Shown here: positions 1-9,468 of the stretch, piece by piece
Numbering within the stretch: the first letter of the stretch is position 1
How the letters are laid out: the number at the start of each line of letters is the position of its first letter
Program-made: the position numbers and the translations under genes
Source: Pirellulales bacterium
GTDB taxonomy: Bacteria > Planctomycetota > Planctomycetia > Pirellulales > JANQPP01
Direction of reading: 5' to 3'
Assembly (NCBI GenBank): GCA_028289405.1
Contig: JANQPP010000071.1
Coordinates: 110,006-174,005 of the forward strand
Length of the DNA stretch: 64,000 nucleotides
Notes under the pieces: generated by a model
Databases searched by the model: none
The model's input: only the letters and a program-made list of their open reading frames with translations
Told to the model about the DNA's origin: nothing

Positions 1-689
1 CCAAATTTGAACCCGATTATGCAGACGGTAGATTAACATCCCTGAAAACCCTGACCCTACCTCGCGGCCCACTCATCCCAGAGTTGCCCCCTCCGGAGGT
101 TCTCGCAGATTTTCGACCGTGCGTTGCCGCCCCTCCTCCTTAACAGGCAAATTCCATGCTCGCCTCGTCTCCGCACGGACAGACTTTGCGCGAAGCTTCT
201 TCTCTCCCGCAATTACGTGACTAGACCCTGCCGCGATCCCCTTCTCATGTTCTTACGGCGTTGCGAAACCTTTCCCGATCATCGCCACCGAATCTTCACG
301 AGACGTAAACCACGCTGCCAAATAATGTTATCGTTTTTTACAAAAAGGGTCAAGCCTTCGCGATCGAAAGCCGAGCAATGTGCGCGAATCGTTTTAATGT
401 CCAACGTGAACTCTGCGGTAGGGAGTTCGTTTCGCGCATGAGGTTATTGCACCAAACTTTGTGGCGGCAAGGGATGGGTTCGCCATCGTCCGACAAATGA
501 GAGGCGAGCTTAGAAATTCACTGCCTTTTAGTGGTGATACATCAGGCAATGCGTGGTGTCCGGCACGTACACGGCCCTATTTACCCATTTAGAATGTGAA
601 CTCGAAACACCGTGCCGTGGGCGGCATTTGAAGTCGATGGCCGGAATCACCAAAAGATCATCAGAACCACATGTTTTTCACATCGATTT
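1..689. other. Left-edge stretch without a supported gene
   Basis: I see no recognisable coding sequence in this stretch. Open frames of up to about 105 codons exist, but their translations show no family motif, no convincing ribosome-binding site and an arginine/cysteine-rich composition typical of spurious frames. It lies downstream of the 3' end of the ABC-2 permease gene. A small unrecognised gene cannot be excluded. Confidence 0.4.
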
Positions 690-1766
690 TCAGTTGTCCC
701 AACGAAACCATTTCAAGGCGAGAAGAAAAGAACCAGCGGCCCACGCCAGCATCAACATGCATTCGGCGGCAATGACCATGGGTCCCGAGCCTTCCAGCAT
801 CACCGCCCGCAAGGCATCATTCAAGGCAGTTAGGGGGAGGGCTTGAATGAATGGCTGGGCGGCGTCCGGGAAACGGTCGGTGGAAAAAAAGATGCCCGAC
901 ATGACCCACATGGGGAGCATCACTAGATTCATGATGCCTGACACGGCTTCCAGCGTACGCGCCCGGCTGGCCACCAAGAGCCCGATTCCAGCAAACATGG
1001 TTGCCCCCAACAGGATCAAGGCGGTCAATAGCAAAAGGCTGCCTTCAATCTTCACGCCAAATACAAGCCAGCCGAAAAACAGCATCGTGAGAACTTCCGG
1101 CACCATGAAGGCCATTCGGCTGATCATCAGGCCCGCCAGGAAGTCGGTTTTTCGCATGGGTGTGGCGAGAAAGCGTTTCAGCAGTCTGCGAATTCGCAAG
1201 TCCACCGTGACGAATCCGATGCCCCATAATCCGCCACCCATCAGCCCCATTCCCAATAGGCCTGGGACCAAAAAATCGATGTAACGCCCGCCAGGTTCCT
1301 GCTTCTCCACATTCTCGACGGCGACGGCATCTTCTCGTCCCGAGTCTCGCTGCAACACGTCATTCACGGCGTTCCGGGCCACGAGGCTACCCGGCTTCGT
1401 GGGGTCGAAATGATAGCGAAAACGGGGCGAGGATCCGTCCACTTCGACAAACAGGTCGGAGCGGCCAATTCGCAAGCGGCGGCGACAGACCGCTTCATTG
1501 TGAACAGCGACTTCAAAGACTTCTTCCTGGGACAAGACCTCGACCACTTGTTCCGCGTCGGAACCTGCCTGGACGTCCACGGAAATTTTTTCGATGGGCC
1601 GATCCCGAAAGGCAATCCCCAAGGCAGCCATCATGATGACCGGAAAGCCGTAAACCCAAAAAACCGCCTCCGGTTCACGATAAAATTCGCGGAGCCGCAC
1701 GAGCACCATTTCCCGCAACGGCGAATAGCGGCGAGTTTTGGGACTTGGCGTGTGTAGCTGGTTCAC
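690..1766 (-). CDS. ABC-2 type transporter permease
   Basis: Membrane component of an ABC exporter, 358 residues. There is one membrane segment near residues 38-55 (WVYGFPVIMMAALGIAF), then a long extracytoplasmic region rich in charged residues (about 60-160), then five or so hydrophobic segments in the C-terminal half. This is the topology of ABC-2/NatB-YhfH-like permeases that work with a DrrA/CcmA-like ATPase. The start ATG overlaps the stop of the upstream ATPase gene by ATGA, indicating translational coupling. The substrate cannot be told from sequence; drug, lipid or sodium export are family possibilities. Confidence 0.88.
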   Translation of the reverse strand: MNQLHTPSPKTRRYSPLREMVLVRLREFYREPEAVFWVYGFPVIMMAALGIAFRDRPIEKISVDVQAGSDAEQVVEVLSQEEVFEVAVHNEAVCRRRLRIGRSDLFVEVDGSSPRFRYHFDPTKPGSLVARNAVNDVLQRDSGREDAVAVENVEKQEPGGRYIDFLVPGLLGMGLMGGGLWGIGFVTVDLRIRRLLKRFLATPMRKTDFLAGLMISRMAFMVPEVLTMLFFGWLVFGVKIEGSLLLLTALILLGATMFAGIGLLVASRARTLEAVSGIMNLVMLPMWVMSGIFFSTDRFPDAAQPFIQALPLTALNDALRAVMLEGSGPMVIAAECMLMLAWAAGSFLLALKWFRWDN

Positions 1767-2722
1767 GCTTGGGCCGTTTCCTGTTCCGTGAGGTGCCGTC
1801 CTGTGAGTTTCACGAAAACGTCTTCCAAGCTGGCATGGCGCGTCGTGAGGCCGGTCAGATTGATGTCGTGGGAAGACAACATTTCAAAAAGTCGAGGTAG
1901 CACGGAATGAGGTTGGGTCACGGCGCACTCGATGGCGGAAGGTTCCGCGCGAACCCCCTGAACCTCGGGCAGGGATTCCAGGGAATCGGCCAGCCTGCCA
2001 GTTTCCACGCCGTCTTCATCGACCGTGATGTGGATCATGTGCTCTCCACCGACGCTGGCAATCAGTTCACGTGGCGTGCCCAAGGCGATCACCTGGCCTT
2101 GGTCCACGATGGCCACGCGGTCGCAGAGCCGTTCCGCTTCATCCATGTAATGGGTCGTCAGCAATACGGTTCGTCCCCTACTCCGAAACTCGCGGATGAT
2201 CTGCCAAATCTCACGGCGGGACTGGGGATCGAGTCCCGTGGTCGGCTCATCCAGAAACAACAAATCGGGATCGCCGACCAGCGCGCACGCCACGGAAAGC
2301 CGCTGTTTTTGCCCGCCCGACAACGTGCGGATCCAGGCCTTGGACTTTTCCTCCAGTGAAACGCGGCGAATCGTTTCCGCCGGGTTCAAGCCACCACGAT
2401 AAAAACTTCGAAAAAGAGTCACGGTCTCCGAAACTGACAGCTTTTCCGAAAGTCGGGTTTCCTGAAGGGAAATACCGATACGCTCCCGCAGTTCGGCTTC
2501 GGCAGTTTTCCAACGCTTACCCAAGATTTCCACGTCACCACTGGTAGGCGGTAGCAGGCCCTCCATGATTTCGATGGTCGTGGTCTTTCCGGCTCCATTG
2601 GGACCGAGCACGCCGAAGCATTCCCCGGACTCCACGGCAAGATCCAGTCCTCGAACGGCCTCCACCGGAGGTTTGCCCGAGTAGGTTTTTCGCAGATTCT
2701 CGCAGCGGACGGCGATCGGCAT
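1763..2722 (-). CDS. ABC transporter ATP-binding protein
   Basis: Nucleotide-binding subunit that powers the adjacent ABC-2 permease. Walker A is GPNGAGKT, the signature is SGGQKQRLS, Walker B is LLFLDEPTTGLD, followed by a switch histidine in LLTTHYMDEAE. The C-terminal extension after about residue 220 is as in DrrA/CcmA-type exporters. I chose the ATG at 2722 (MPIAVRCENL) because an AAGGAA-like ribosome site precedes it; the open frame continues 7 codons upstream without motif. It is the first gene of a two-gene operon. ATPase function is very secure; the exported substrate is unknown. Confidence 0.9.
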   Translation of the reverse strand: MPIAVRCENLRKTYSGKPPVEAVRGLDLAVESGECFGVLGPNGAGKTTTIEIMEGLLPPTSGDVEILGKRWKTAEAELRERIGISLQETRLSEKLSVSETVTLFRSFYRGGLNPAETIRRVSLEEKSKAWIRTLSGGQKQRLSVACALVGDPDLLFLDEPTTGLDPQSRREIWQIIREFRSRGRTVLLTTHYMDEAERLCDRVAIVDQGQVIALGTPRELIASVGGEHMIHITVDEDGVETGRLADSLESLPEVQGVRAEPSAIECAVTQPHSVLPRLFEMLSSHDINLTGLTTRHASLEDVFVKLTGRHLTEQETAQA

Positions 2723-3069
2723 GGACCATATTCCTTGAAACAAACGGCCTCATCACGGCGGATTCGCCGATGATGGGCTCATCTTAGAGGAAATTGTGGA
2801 CCGACTTTGATGATCGTGCTTGGAAGCCACTATTTTCCCGACTTCCGCGATCCGCACAACAGCCAATCAAGGCACGGATCTTGCTTTGGGCAGCCATTAA
2901 TCAGGGAGAGGACAAGTCTCGTCCGCGAGAGGTTCATCCATTCGAAATGGATCACCAAAGTAGGGATGCCTTTTGAATAACCAGCGAAGAAACTGGCGCA
3001 CCCGCACCAAGGCATCATCGAGCAGAATCTTCGCGGTGAAAGGCCACTCAGAAAATGGTGTGAAACACC
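2723..3069. other. Intergenic stretch, nothing recognised
   Basis: This lies between the ATPase gene start and the end of the next leftward gene. It should contain the promoter of the ABC operon, but I cannot point to clear -35/-10 boxes. Short open frames on both strands show no recognisable product. Confidence 0.4.
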
Positions 3070-3645
3070 CTACAGCGGATGTCGTGGCAGTTCGCGAGGA
3101 AAAGGAGGGGGTTCACTCTTGGGGATAGGCGTATTCAGGTCCCGGCACCAGACCTTGCGCTCCTCCGGCGAAGCATAGTAGCGAAGCCAAGTATCCGGAT
3201 TGTTCCCCGAATCGGCACAATCCCAGTGAAGGTAATTGGTGCCGTAATCGATCTTCTTTTCCTTGGCCGGAAGGATGTCCCGATAAATCAGCTCATAGAG
3301 CTGCCGGTCATTGAGATGATCGGTGAAATCGAGCACGATCCGTTTCTGGAATAAGCGGTGAATCGTGGTCCACAAGACTTGGTGTAGCTCTTCATCGCTG
3401 AGGGAATCTGGCGGCGCGAGCGTCATTTCCGGTTCAAACCAGTGCGAAATCGGCACGACCGGTGCCCGCTCCCAGGCGAGCATGGCGGACAAATATTCGT
3501 TTTCGACGATGGTGGGCACCGCAGCCATGTTCAACCAATCGACGGAATCGTCCAGAAACGGCTCCAGATCGTTCCGGAGATCCGCGTTTAAGAGCAATTG
3601 CTCGACTTCTTCGGGTGATGGCCGCTTCGCGCTGTACATAACCAC
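3070..3645 (-). CDS. Conserved hypothetical protein
   Basis: A 191-residue soluble, acidic protein that I do not recognise. Visible features are an N-terminal region rich in Glu/Asp/Leu (PSPEEVEQLLLNADL), aromatic patches (TNYLHWDCADSGNN, WLRYYASPEER) and a proline-rich C-terminus. There is no signal peptide, membrane segment or metal-binding cysteine cluster. It stands alone between the ABC pair and pqiB. Its coherent composition over the whole frame makes it look like a real gene, possibly one restricted to planctomycetes. Confidence 0.65.
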   Translation of the reverse strand: MVMYSAKRPSPEEVEQLLLNADLRNDLEPFLDDSVDWLNMAAVPTIVENEYLSAMLAWERAPVVPISHWFEPEMTLAPPDSLSDEELHQVLWTTIHRLFQKRIVLDFTDHLNDRQLYELIYRDILPAKEKKIDYGTNYLHWDCADSGNNPDTWLRYYASPEERKVWCRDLNTPIPKSEPPPFPRELPRHPL

Positions 3646-3913
3646 GAAATACCTTCCAAGGACGTTCGCCGTGGGTGCCGGTCGTTGAGCTTCTTTCTTC
3701 GACTTTATCAGCTATCCTCTCTTGATCAAGAGATTGGCCGCCTTGTCCGCCCGGCATTTTTCGACCTCACGGTGAACAATCGGTAGAACACGCAAGGTGG
3801 CTCTGTTTCGTCAATTCGAGTGACAAACTACACGTACAAAACCACTGTCAAGACGTTTGATTCCATGGACAATGCATGCCGCGGGTCCACTGAAAAACTG
3901 CGAAGGGAGATTT

Positions 3914-5752
3914 TCAATCCGAAGGCGTTCCCAACAACACCAAGGCTTGGCCGGACAGCGGCACGACGAAATGTTGTTCCTGCTCTATCCACAAACTGCC
4001 GATCAATGCCCCGTCGAGACGGGATACGACGGCGGCTCCTTTCCAATCCGGCTCCAAGGCAACGGCCGGGTCAATCCGCCAACCCGATTCGGAAGTGCTC
4101 AGCCTTCCGGAAGCCAAAGGGAGAGGGTGCTTCAGTGGATCGGCTACGAGCAGGCAATCCTCGGGTTGTTGAGGAATTCTGACGCGGGAACGCGGAAATC
4201 CGCGGATTTCTTTCATCCATGAGCGCGGTAACTCCAATACGGAATAGGGGGCCGCATTCTTAAAACGACTGGCATCGACTTTCAATTTCTTGCCCAATAA
4301 AGAGAGGTTTAGCGGTTGCTTATCCAATGCGGCTTCTGGAAGCAACATACCGGTTAGGACGAGTAGGCGGCCTCCCTCCAGCAGGACCACCCAGCCTTCT
4401 TTTTGCTGTTGGGTCTTGAGCCAACCGTTTCGCCTCCATTCCAAGGTTGCCATCGCCGGCTGTGGCAGCGGCAGGTTATTCGGCAACAGGCTGCTTCCCA
4501 GAGGAATCCGGGCCTGCTGCTGGAGTTCATCTTCTTCCGGAGCTTTTCCCAAGGAGAAGCGGTGCCCGGTCGCGACCGGTTGGCCCGCCGGCTCGGGAGT
4601 GATCAACGCCACGCCACCTCCGGCCAAGGTCGATAGAGAGTCCACGTCCATGCGAAATCCCCCGATTCCCAGTTGGACATCCATGCCACTTACCGCCCAA
4701 AACCGTGTGTTGTCGCGAATGAGTTGGCGAAAATCCGGCAAAACATACGCCCGGGATTCCACTCGCACCGCGTCGCTGCTGAGCCCCACGCCAAGAATTT
4801 TTCCCACCTCCATGCCGCGAAATTTGATCGGCGCGCCGACGGTAAGGCCCTCCCGTGTGTCGGACTCGATCGTGATCTCCAGGCCGCCCGCGCTCCGCTC
4901 GGGCATCGCCGGAGGCGCTTCGAGCCCGTCGAACACGGTCCGGGGCTGGGCACCCGTAGCGCCGGGTAGCACGGCGAGGAACTTTCCCCCCACGACGGTA
5001 TCCAAACCTCGCACGCCCGTCATCGTGATGCGGGGCCGCTCCACCCAAAACAGCGTGCCTTGCCGGGCTAGGGCCGAAGCGCTGGTGATCAGCCGGACCT
5101 TGATCGCCACTCCACTCAGGTCCTTGCTCAAGGTCACCGCCGTCACTTCTCCCACATCGATGCCGCGATACTTCACCACGTCGCCGACAGCCAAGCCTTG
5201 CCCCGTGCGAAAGCGCACGACGATCTCCGGCGCCTCCGCTGCGTTCAAGGCGGGCGGGGCTTCCAAACCCGTGAATTCCGTTTGCCTCGGGCCATCTCGA
5301 TGCCCTGGCTTCACACCGACATAATTCGCTCCGACCAACGTGTCGAGGCCACGCAACCGGGACAGGCTCAATTGGGGTCGTTCGATCCAGAACTCGCTGC
5401 CACGTCGCGCGATGGATTCGGCATGGGATTCTAGTTCGATACTCACATCCAGCCTGTCTAGGTCCGTATGGAGAAGGACCGAGACGACCTCGCCTATTTC
5501 CACGCCCCGGAACCGGAGGACGTCTCCGGGTTTGATGCCGTGGCCATTTTCAAAAGTCACCACGATCACCGGACGCTGCTGAAAAAGCGTAGTGCCAACC
5601 AGGCCCAAGGCCACCACGCCGCAGAAAGCAGTGAGCACCCACATCCGTGTGGAAAGCAGGATCCGGTATTTACTTCGCCAGGACGATGCCTCGCGCACGC
5701 GGGCCAACGGCAATTCCGGCTCGGCTTCGTTTTTAATGGGTTGGACAGTCAC
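3914..5752 (-). CDS. pqiB: Paraquat-inducible protein B-like, three MCE domains
   Basis: Predicted inner-membrane-anchored lipid-transport protein of the MlaD/PqiB (MCE) family, 612 residues. A short cytoplasmic N-terminus is followed by one membrane helix (about residues 37-56). Three MCE repeats start near residues 62, 175 and 300, each with a signature of the type GxxxGDVLRFRGVEIGEV; the C-terminal part is non-MCE. I chose the GTG at 5752, not the longer frame, because GTGA overlaps the stop of the upstream pqiA-like gene; the upstream extension is just the antisense of that gene. PqiB proteins bridge inner and outer membranes and move phospholipids. No pqiC-like gene is adjacent. Confidence 0.88.
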   Translation of the reverse strand: MTVQPIKNEAEPELPLARVREASSWRSKYRILLSTRMWVLTAFCGVVALGLVGTTLFQQRPVIVVTFENGHGIKPGDVLRFRGVEIGEVVSVLLHTDLDRLDVSIELESHAESIARRGSEFWIERPQLSLSRLRGLDTLVGANYVGVKPGHRDGPRQTEFTGLEAPPALNAAEAPEIVVRFRTGQGLAVGDVVKYRGIDVGEVTAVTLSKDLSGVAIKVRLITSASALARQGTLFWVERPRITMTGVRGLDTVVGGKFLAVLPGATGAQPRTVFDGLEAPPAMPERSAGGLEITIESDTREGLTVGAPIKFRGMEVGKILGVGLSSDAVRVESRAYVLPDFRQLIRDNTRFWAVSGMDVQLGIGGFRMDVDSLSTLAGGGVALITPEPAGQPVATGHRFSLGKAPEEDELQQQARIPLGSSLLPNNLPLPQPAMATLEWRRNGWLKTQQQKEGWVVLLEGGRLLVLTGMLLPEAALDKQPLNLSLLGKKLKVDASRFKNAAPYSVLELPRSWMKEIRGFPRSRVRIPQQPEDCLLVADPLKHPLPLASGRLSTSESGWRIDPAVALEPDWKGAAVVSRLDGALIGSLWIEQEQHFVVPLSGQALVLLGTPSD

Positions 5753-6351
5753 GGGGCATCCTCCCAGATGGCATGTGCATCGAAACTCAGCGATGCGACG
5801 ATACTCATGGCCACACATAGGGCGAACGCGACGACCGCCGGGCCGAAATGGAAGTCGACGAGGTCGCCAATCTTGACCAACATCACCATGAAGGCCAGCA
5901 GCAGCACATCCAGCATGCTCCATTTCCCCACGGATTCCATGGCGCGGTAGGTCAACGCCTTGTGTTTGCGCTGAAGCAACCCCAGCCAGCTTAATTCCAG
6001 CAGCAAAAGTAGCTTTGCCAATGGGAAGATGATCGAGAACAAGAGCACGACCCCTCCCACAAACCATTCTTGTTGGCGAAGCAGTTCAATCACGCCCGTG
6101 ACAATGCTGGATTCGTATCTGTGACCAAGTTTTTCGACTTCCAAAATGGGGAGCAGGACCGCCGGGAAAAAAAGCATCAGCGCGCCAAGCGTGGCGGCGG
6201 CGGTCCTGGCGGAACCACGCTGAGCGTCGCGTTTGGCGTGGATCGCCGTGCCGCAACGCTTGCACTCTACCGCGTGCCCCGCTGGAATTGCTGGCAACCG
6301 CTGAATCAGGCCGCAGCAATGGCAGGCGTGCAGCGGTAGTTGATGAGACAT
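5749..6351 (-). CDS. pqiA: Paraquat-inducible protein A, single-domain form
   Basis: Integral membrane partner of PqiB, 200 residues. It starts with a zinc-ribbon-like cysteine pair set (ACHCCGLIQRLP and ECKRCGTAI, residues 10-36), then about four membrane helices (around 50-70, 100-120, 145-165, 170-190). Classical PqiA/YebS carries this module twice (about 400 residues), so this is a half-size protein that could dimerise. Its stop overlaps the pqiB-like start by GTGA, so the two are translated together. A role in membrane lipid transport is inferred from the family. Confidence 0.87.
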   Translation of the reverse strand: MSHQLPLHACHCCGLIQRLPAIPAGHAVECKRCGTAIHAKRDAQRGSARTAAATLGALMLFFPAVLLPILEVEKLGHRYESSIVTGVIELLRQQEWFVGGVVLLFSIIFPLAKLLLLLELSWLGLLQRKHKALTYRAMESVGKWSMLDVLLLAFMVMLVKIGDLVDFHFGPAVVAFALCVAMSIVASLSFDAHAIWEDAP

Positions 6352-6515
6352 ACGCGCGACCGTATCGAGTGCGGGCCGGGGAAATTAAGCACGTGGGAAG
6401 CAGATTCCGCATGGGAGCCGAGCCTGCCTACACGAATTATTCCCCGATAAGCCGCCCTTGGGCCAGAGCGCAGCTTGGTAAGCTGGTCTCGGATCACGGA
6501 AGTGGAAACACGATT

Positions 6516-6911
6516 CTATTCGCTTTTGAGATCGAAATTGATCTTATTGCTACCAGAACTGACTTCCGCCGTCAGTTCACTTTCAGCATGGTATTTGGGC
6601 GGAAGTTGTGCGAACGGTTGTCCTTCAACGGTCGGCAGGCGGTTGATCTTCACCAAGTGCGTTCCCACGACCGCCCCTTTGACATCCTTGAGATAGGTCA
6701 GTTCGTAGTTTCCTTGCTCATCCGTGTAGCCTAGAGATGGTCGAAAACCCTCTTGCTGAAAGCTGATGCCCGCATTGGGCAGCGGATCCCCGTCGAGCGT
6801 GATCGTCCCCGAGACGCGGCCAATATTGGGCCCGTCCCGCCCACACCCGGCGGCCAAAGTCACGAATCCCAGCATCCCAATGCATATCGGTAGCCCGAGT
6901 CGTGGCCGCAT
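6516..6911 (-). CDS. Small lipoprotein with carboxypeptidase-regulatory-like domain
   Basis: A 131-residue secreted lipoprotein. The start at 6911 (MRPRLGLPI) gives a signal peptide ending in the lipobox LAAGC. The mature part begins with the beta-sandwich signature VSGTITLDGDPLPNAGISF and later GYTDEQGNYELTYL, typical of the carboxypeptidase regulatory-like/transthyretin-like proteins abundant in planctomycetes. It lies 33 bp downstream of a DUF1559 gene on the same strand, a very common planctomycete pairing. The function is unknown; a surface structural or binding role is plausible. Confidence 0.82.
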   Translation of the reverse strand: MRPRLGLPICIGMLGFVTLAAGCGRDGPNIGRVSGTITLDGDPLPNAGISFQQEGFRPSLGYTDEQGNYELTYLKDVKGAVVGTHLVKINRLPTVEGQPFAQLPPKYHAESELTAEVSSGSNKINFDLKSE

Positions 6912-6944
6912 GGCGATTCCTTTTCTATTTTCATGCAACCGGGT

Positions 6945-7934
6945 TTAAGGTAGCGGCGCTAGTTCCGTTCCGTCACGCGTGCCAATCGCTTGGATGATCA
7001 CTGGATCGGCATGCTCACTCACAAAACGGACCGAACCATCGGCAAGCCCCAGATAGGCACCTCCGGGGTGATCGCTACCGGGACCTTCAAAAAAATTGCT
7101 ATTAATGCCGCCGGGATTGGCGAAAGCGTCATTGCCGGGCAGAGTGGCCGTGGCAAATAACGTGGCATTCATATAGGCCCAGCCGTCGTACGTCCGGCGG
7201 ATCCAACTACCGGTCAAGCCCGGTGTGCCCGCATCTCCACCGGTGGGATCCCAGAGCCGCTGTAATTCGCCAACCAGGATGGTATTGCTCATACCATCCC
7301 CCACGTCGCCCGCCCGGACACTATCGTTGGGCGCGAACATACCCATCAGCAGGCCGCCTTCCCCGGTGCAGAGGTTGCCCGTATGCAGGTCATGCCGGAC
7401 AGCATTGTTCCAGCAATTGCCGCCTCCTAAGCAGGCACCGTAATCCGTGCCACCGGCAGTCCAGTTGAGAATCATCATTTTCACATCGTCAATTTCACGG
7501 ACGCGGTTCCTCCGTGTGGGGCAGTAAAGGATCGGGATATCCGTGCGAGCCACGGCTTCATTAGCCGCCACACTGGCGGATAGGTCGAACTGGTCGTAGA
7601 GGTTGCTTTGCTCAATGAACGGCAAGACTTGCACAATCCAACTCGTGCCAAAATTTCCAGGACGCAGGTTGCTCGCTTCAGCCAGGATGTTGTGATTGGG
7701 ATTCGGGCCGATACCAAAAAACGCCTTGGTGATCCCTCCCAAGGGAAACGCCTTGTGCTGATTTTCGTAAGTCAGGCAAGCCAGGCCCAATTGACGCAAT
7801 TGGTTTGCACACTGGGCGCGGCGGCCCGCTTCCCGCGCGGACTGCACGGCGGGCAACAGCAATGCCACAAGGATGCCGATGATTGCGATCACGACCAACA
7901 GTTCGACTAAGGTGAAACCGCGTTGACGTGACAT
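6945..7934 (-). CDS. DUF1559 protein with prepilin-type N-terminus
   Basis: A planctomycete hallmark protein, 329 residues. The start at 7934 (MSRQRGF) puts the prepilin-like cleavage site at GF|TLVELLVV, followed by the hydrophobic helix and PAVQSAREAGRRAQC. The C-terminus has the family's conserved HPGGAYLGLADGSVRFV block. Such proteins are pseudopilin-like, exported and probably assembled or anchored at the cell surface; the detailed role is not known. The neighbouring lipoprotein gene follows within 33 bp. The longer frame upstream of 7934 has no conserved sequence. Confidence 0.93.
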   Translation of the reverse strand: MSRQRGFTLVELLVVIAIIGILVALLLPAVQSAREAGRRAQCANQLRQLGLACLTYENQHKAFPLGGITKAFFGIGPNPNHNILAEASNLRPGNFGTSWIVQVLPFIEQSNLYDQFDLSASVAANEAVARTDIPILYCPTRRNRVREIDDVKMMILNWTAGGTDYGACLGGGNCWNNAVRHDLHTGNLCTGEGGLLMGMFAPNDSVRAGDVGDGMSNTILVGELQRLWDPTGGDAGTPGLTGSWIRRTYDGWAYMNATLFATATLPGNDAFANPGGINSNFFEGPGSDHPGGAYLGLADGSVRFVSEHADPVIIQAIGTRDGTELAPLP

Positions 7935-8256
7935 GACAGACCTTCCGAGTAAAAACGGGGTTTGCCCGAGATCAAAGAGGTACGCAGGGCATATGCCGTC
8001 AGGAAGCTTAACGAGTATTCGCCAGCCCAGCAATATTTTGGATTTTTGAGGACTTCTTTTTTGGCGCCATCGGTAAAGGAGAAACCGTGGCCATGTTCCG
8101 TACAGGCCAATCCTGATTGCCCAAATGCGGGGAGCACTTCCTCGATCGCGAGGTTGCGGAGGCGGTGAGGTCGGGTCAAAATGACGCTCTTTGTCGAGCC
8201 CCGGTATGCATTTCCCACAATTCGAAGCCTAAAACATTCTTTCGCAAAGTACCCGC
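7935..8256. promoter_or_regulatory. Divergent intergenic region
   Basis: This 322-bp region lies between the leftward DUF1559 gene and the rightward TIM-barrel gene, so it must hold both promoters. I could not identify a convincing sigma-70 box pair or operator. No small gene is supported in it. Confidence 0.4.
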
Positions 8257-9270
8257 ATGGCCACCACACCCGAAGTGATCTTGACCGGTTTCGCCGATGA
8301 AGCAGCGAACGAAAAGACCGCGATTCAGCAGTTTTTCGCCTGGGCCGCGATGGGCCTAAGATATTACAGCGTCCGGTTCATCGATTTGGGCCAGGGCATC
8401 AAGAATGTCATGAAATTGACGGCCAGCGAACTCAGGTCGCTCAAGCGGCTGCATGCCGAATACGGATTACACGTCTCCTCCCTCGGCTCTCCGATCGGCA
8501 AAGTCAAACTGCAAGACGTCGACGATGGAACGAAGAACGCCTACGTCCCATTTGAAAAATACCTGCAAAAGGATGTGGCCAAGGCGATCCAGTTAGCCCA
8601 GACGCTCGAGACGAAACTCATTCGCGGTTTTTCGTTCTATCATCCCAGGCAAACGGATCCCCACGAACACGTACCCCAAGTCGTGGATCAATTAGGACAA
8701 ATCGCCGAAGCTTGCGACCAAGCGGGCCTGACCTACGGAGTCGAAATCGAGGCCAATCTGGTGGGACAAAGCGGCCAGATCATGGCCGATATCCATCGCC
8801 AGGTGAATCACCCTGCTTTGGTGCTAATCTTCGACGCGGGAAATATTGTCACGCAAGGCTATTCGGCCGCCGAAGTTTTCGAACAGTATCGCGTCATGAA
8901 GCCCGGCATGGGCTGGATGCACATCAAAGATTACCGCCACCCCAGTAAGACTCGCCGGCAACAACATGTGGATGAAGAGGCCCTGAAGCATTTCGTCCCC
9001 GCCGACCAGGGGGACAGTGGGCACGAAGCCATCCTGAGAGATTTCAAGGATTTCTTGCCGAAGCTGGAACGCCGCATGAAGAAGAGGGGCGTGCCTGGCG
9101 TCTTCCTCGATTTGGAGCCCCACGTGAAAGGAGGCGGGCAATTCGGCGGCTTCAGCGGTCCCGACGGCATGGGCGTGGCGCTGCGGGCTCTCTGCCAAGC
9201 GCTCGACTATGTAGGCATCGGCTACCAACTGCGCGATTTCGACGATGTTCGCGACGCCCGAGGTTTTTGA
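8257..9270 (+). CDS. Sugar phosphate isomerase/epimerase-like TIM-barrel protein
   Basis: A 337-residue cytoplasmic protein of the xylose-isomerase-like TIM-barrel superfamily (AP endonuclease 2 fold). Supporting segments are the barrel strand with LHAEYGLHVSSLGSPIGK, the metal-ligand-like TYGVEIEANL (Glu), VLIFDAGNIVT (Asp), GWMHIKDY (His/Asp) and GVFLDLEPHVKGGG near the end. Members are sugar or inositol-derivative isomerases and epimerases, very numerous in planctomycetes; the substrate cannot be given. It stands alone, and an 8-bp-stem hairpin lies just after its stop. Confidence 0.85.
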   Translation: MATTPEVILTGFADEAANEKTAIQQFFAWAAMGLRYYSVRFIDLGQGIKNVMKLTASELRSLKRLHAEYGLHVSSLGSPIGKVKLQDVDDGTKNAYVPFEKYLQKDVAKAIQLAQTLETKLIRGFSFYHPRQTDPHEHVPQVVDQLGQIAEACDQAGLTYGVEIEANLVGQSGQIMADIHRQVNHPALVLIFDAGNIVTQGYSAAEVFEQYRVMKPGMGWMHIKDYRHPSKTRRQQHVDEEALKHFVPADQGDSGHEAILRDFKDFLPKLERRMKKRGVPGVFLDLEPHVKGGGQFGGFSGPDGMGVALRALCQALDYVGIGYQLRDFDDVRDARGF

Positions 9271-9272
9271 GT

Positions 9273-9293
9273 CGGTAATTCCGGAAATTACCG
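9273..9293 (+). terminator. Hairpin after TIM-barrel gene
   Basis: A perfect 8-bp stem (CGGTAATT / AATTACCG) with a 5-nt loop begins 3 bp after the stop codon. There is no run of T behind it, so intrinsic termination is possible but not proven. Confidence 0.4.
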
Positions 9294-9433
9294 CTCAGTT
9301 AACAACGGCTTGCACGACCTTCAATCCGGGCTGGGAATCAAGGTGCAGGCACAACCGTTACAATCCGCAATCGATTTATCATTTGCTTGATCGCGTTTGC
9401 TTGACCGTATCACGCGGCCTGTCGAGAATGGAT

Positions 9434-9464
9434 AGCAGGTTGTTGAAAAACTCAACAACCTGCT
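9434..9464. repeat. Perfect 13-bp inverted repeat (hairpin)
   Basis: AGCAGGTTGTTGA and its exact reverse complement are separated by the 5-nt loop AAAAC. It lies directly left of interspersed-repeat copy 1 and contains the GTTGAAAAAC word also found inside that repeat, so it may be an end of the same element. Confidence 0.75.
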
Positions 9465-9468
9465 GCAT

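Noticed and set aside
124..441. 105-codon open frame at the left edge
   Set aside because: The translation has no family motif, is Arg/Cys-rich, and has no convincing ribosome site; it looks like chance.
5753..6067. Upstream extension of the pqiB-like gene
   Set aside because: It is only the shifted reading of pqiA; the GTGA overlap and the conserved N-terminus support the start at 5752.
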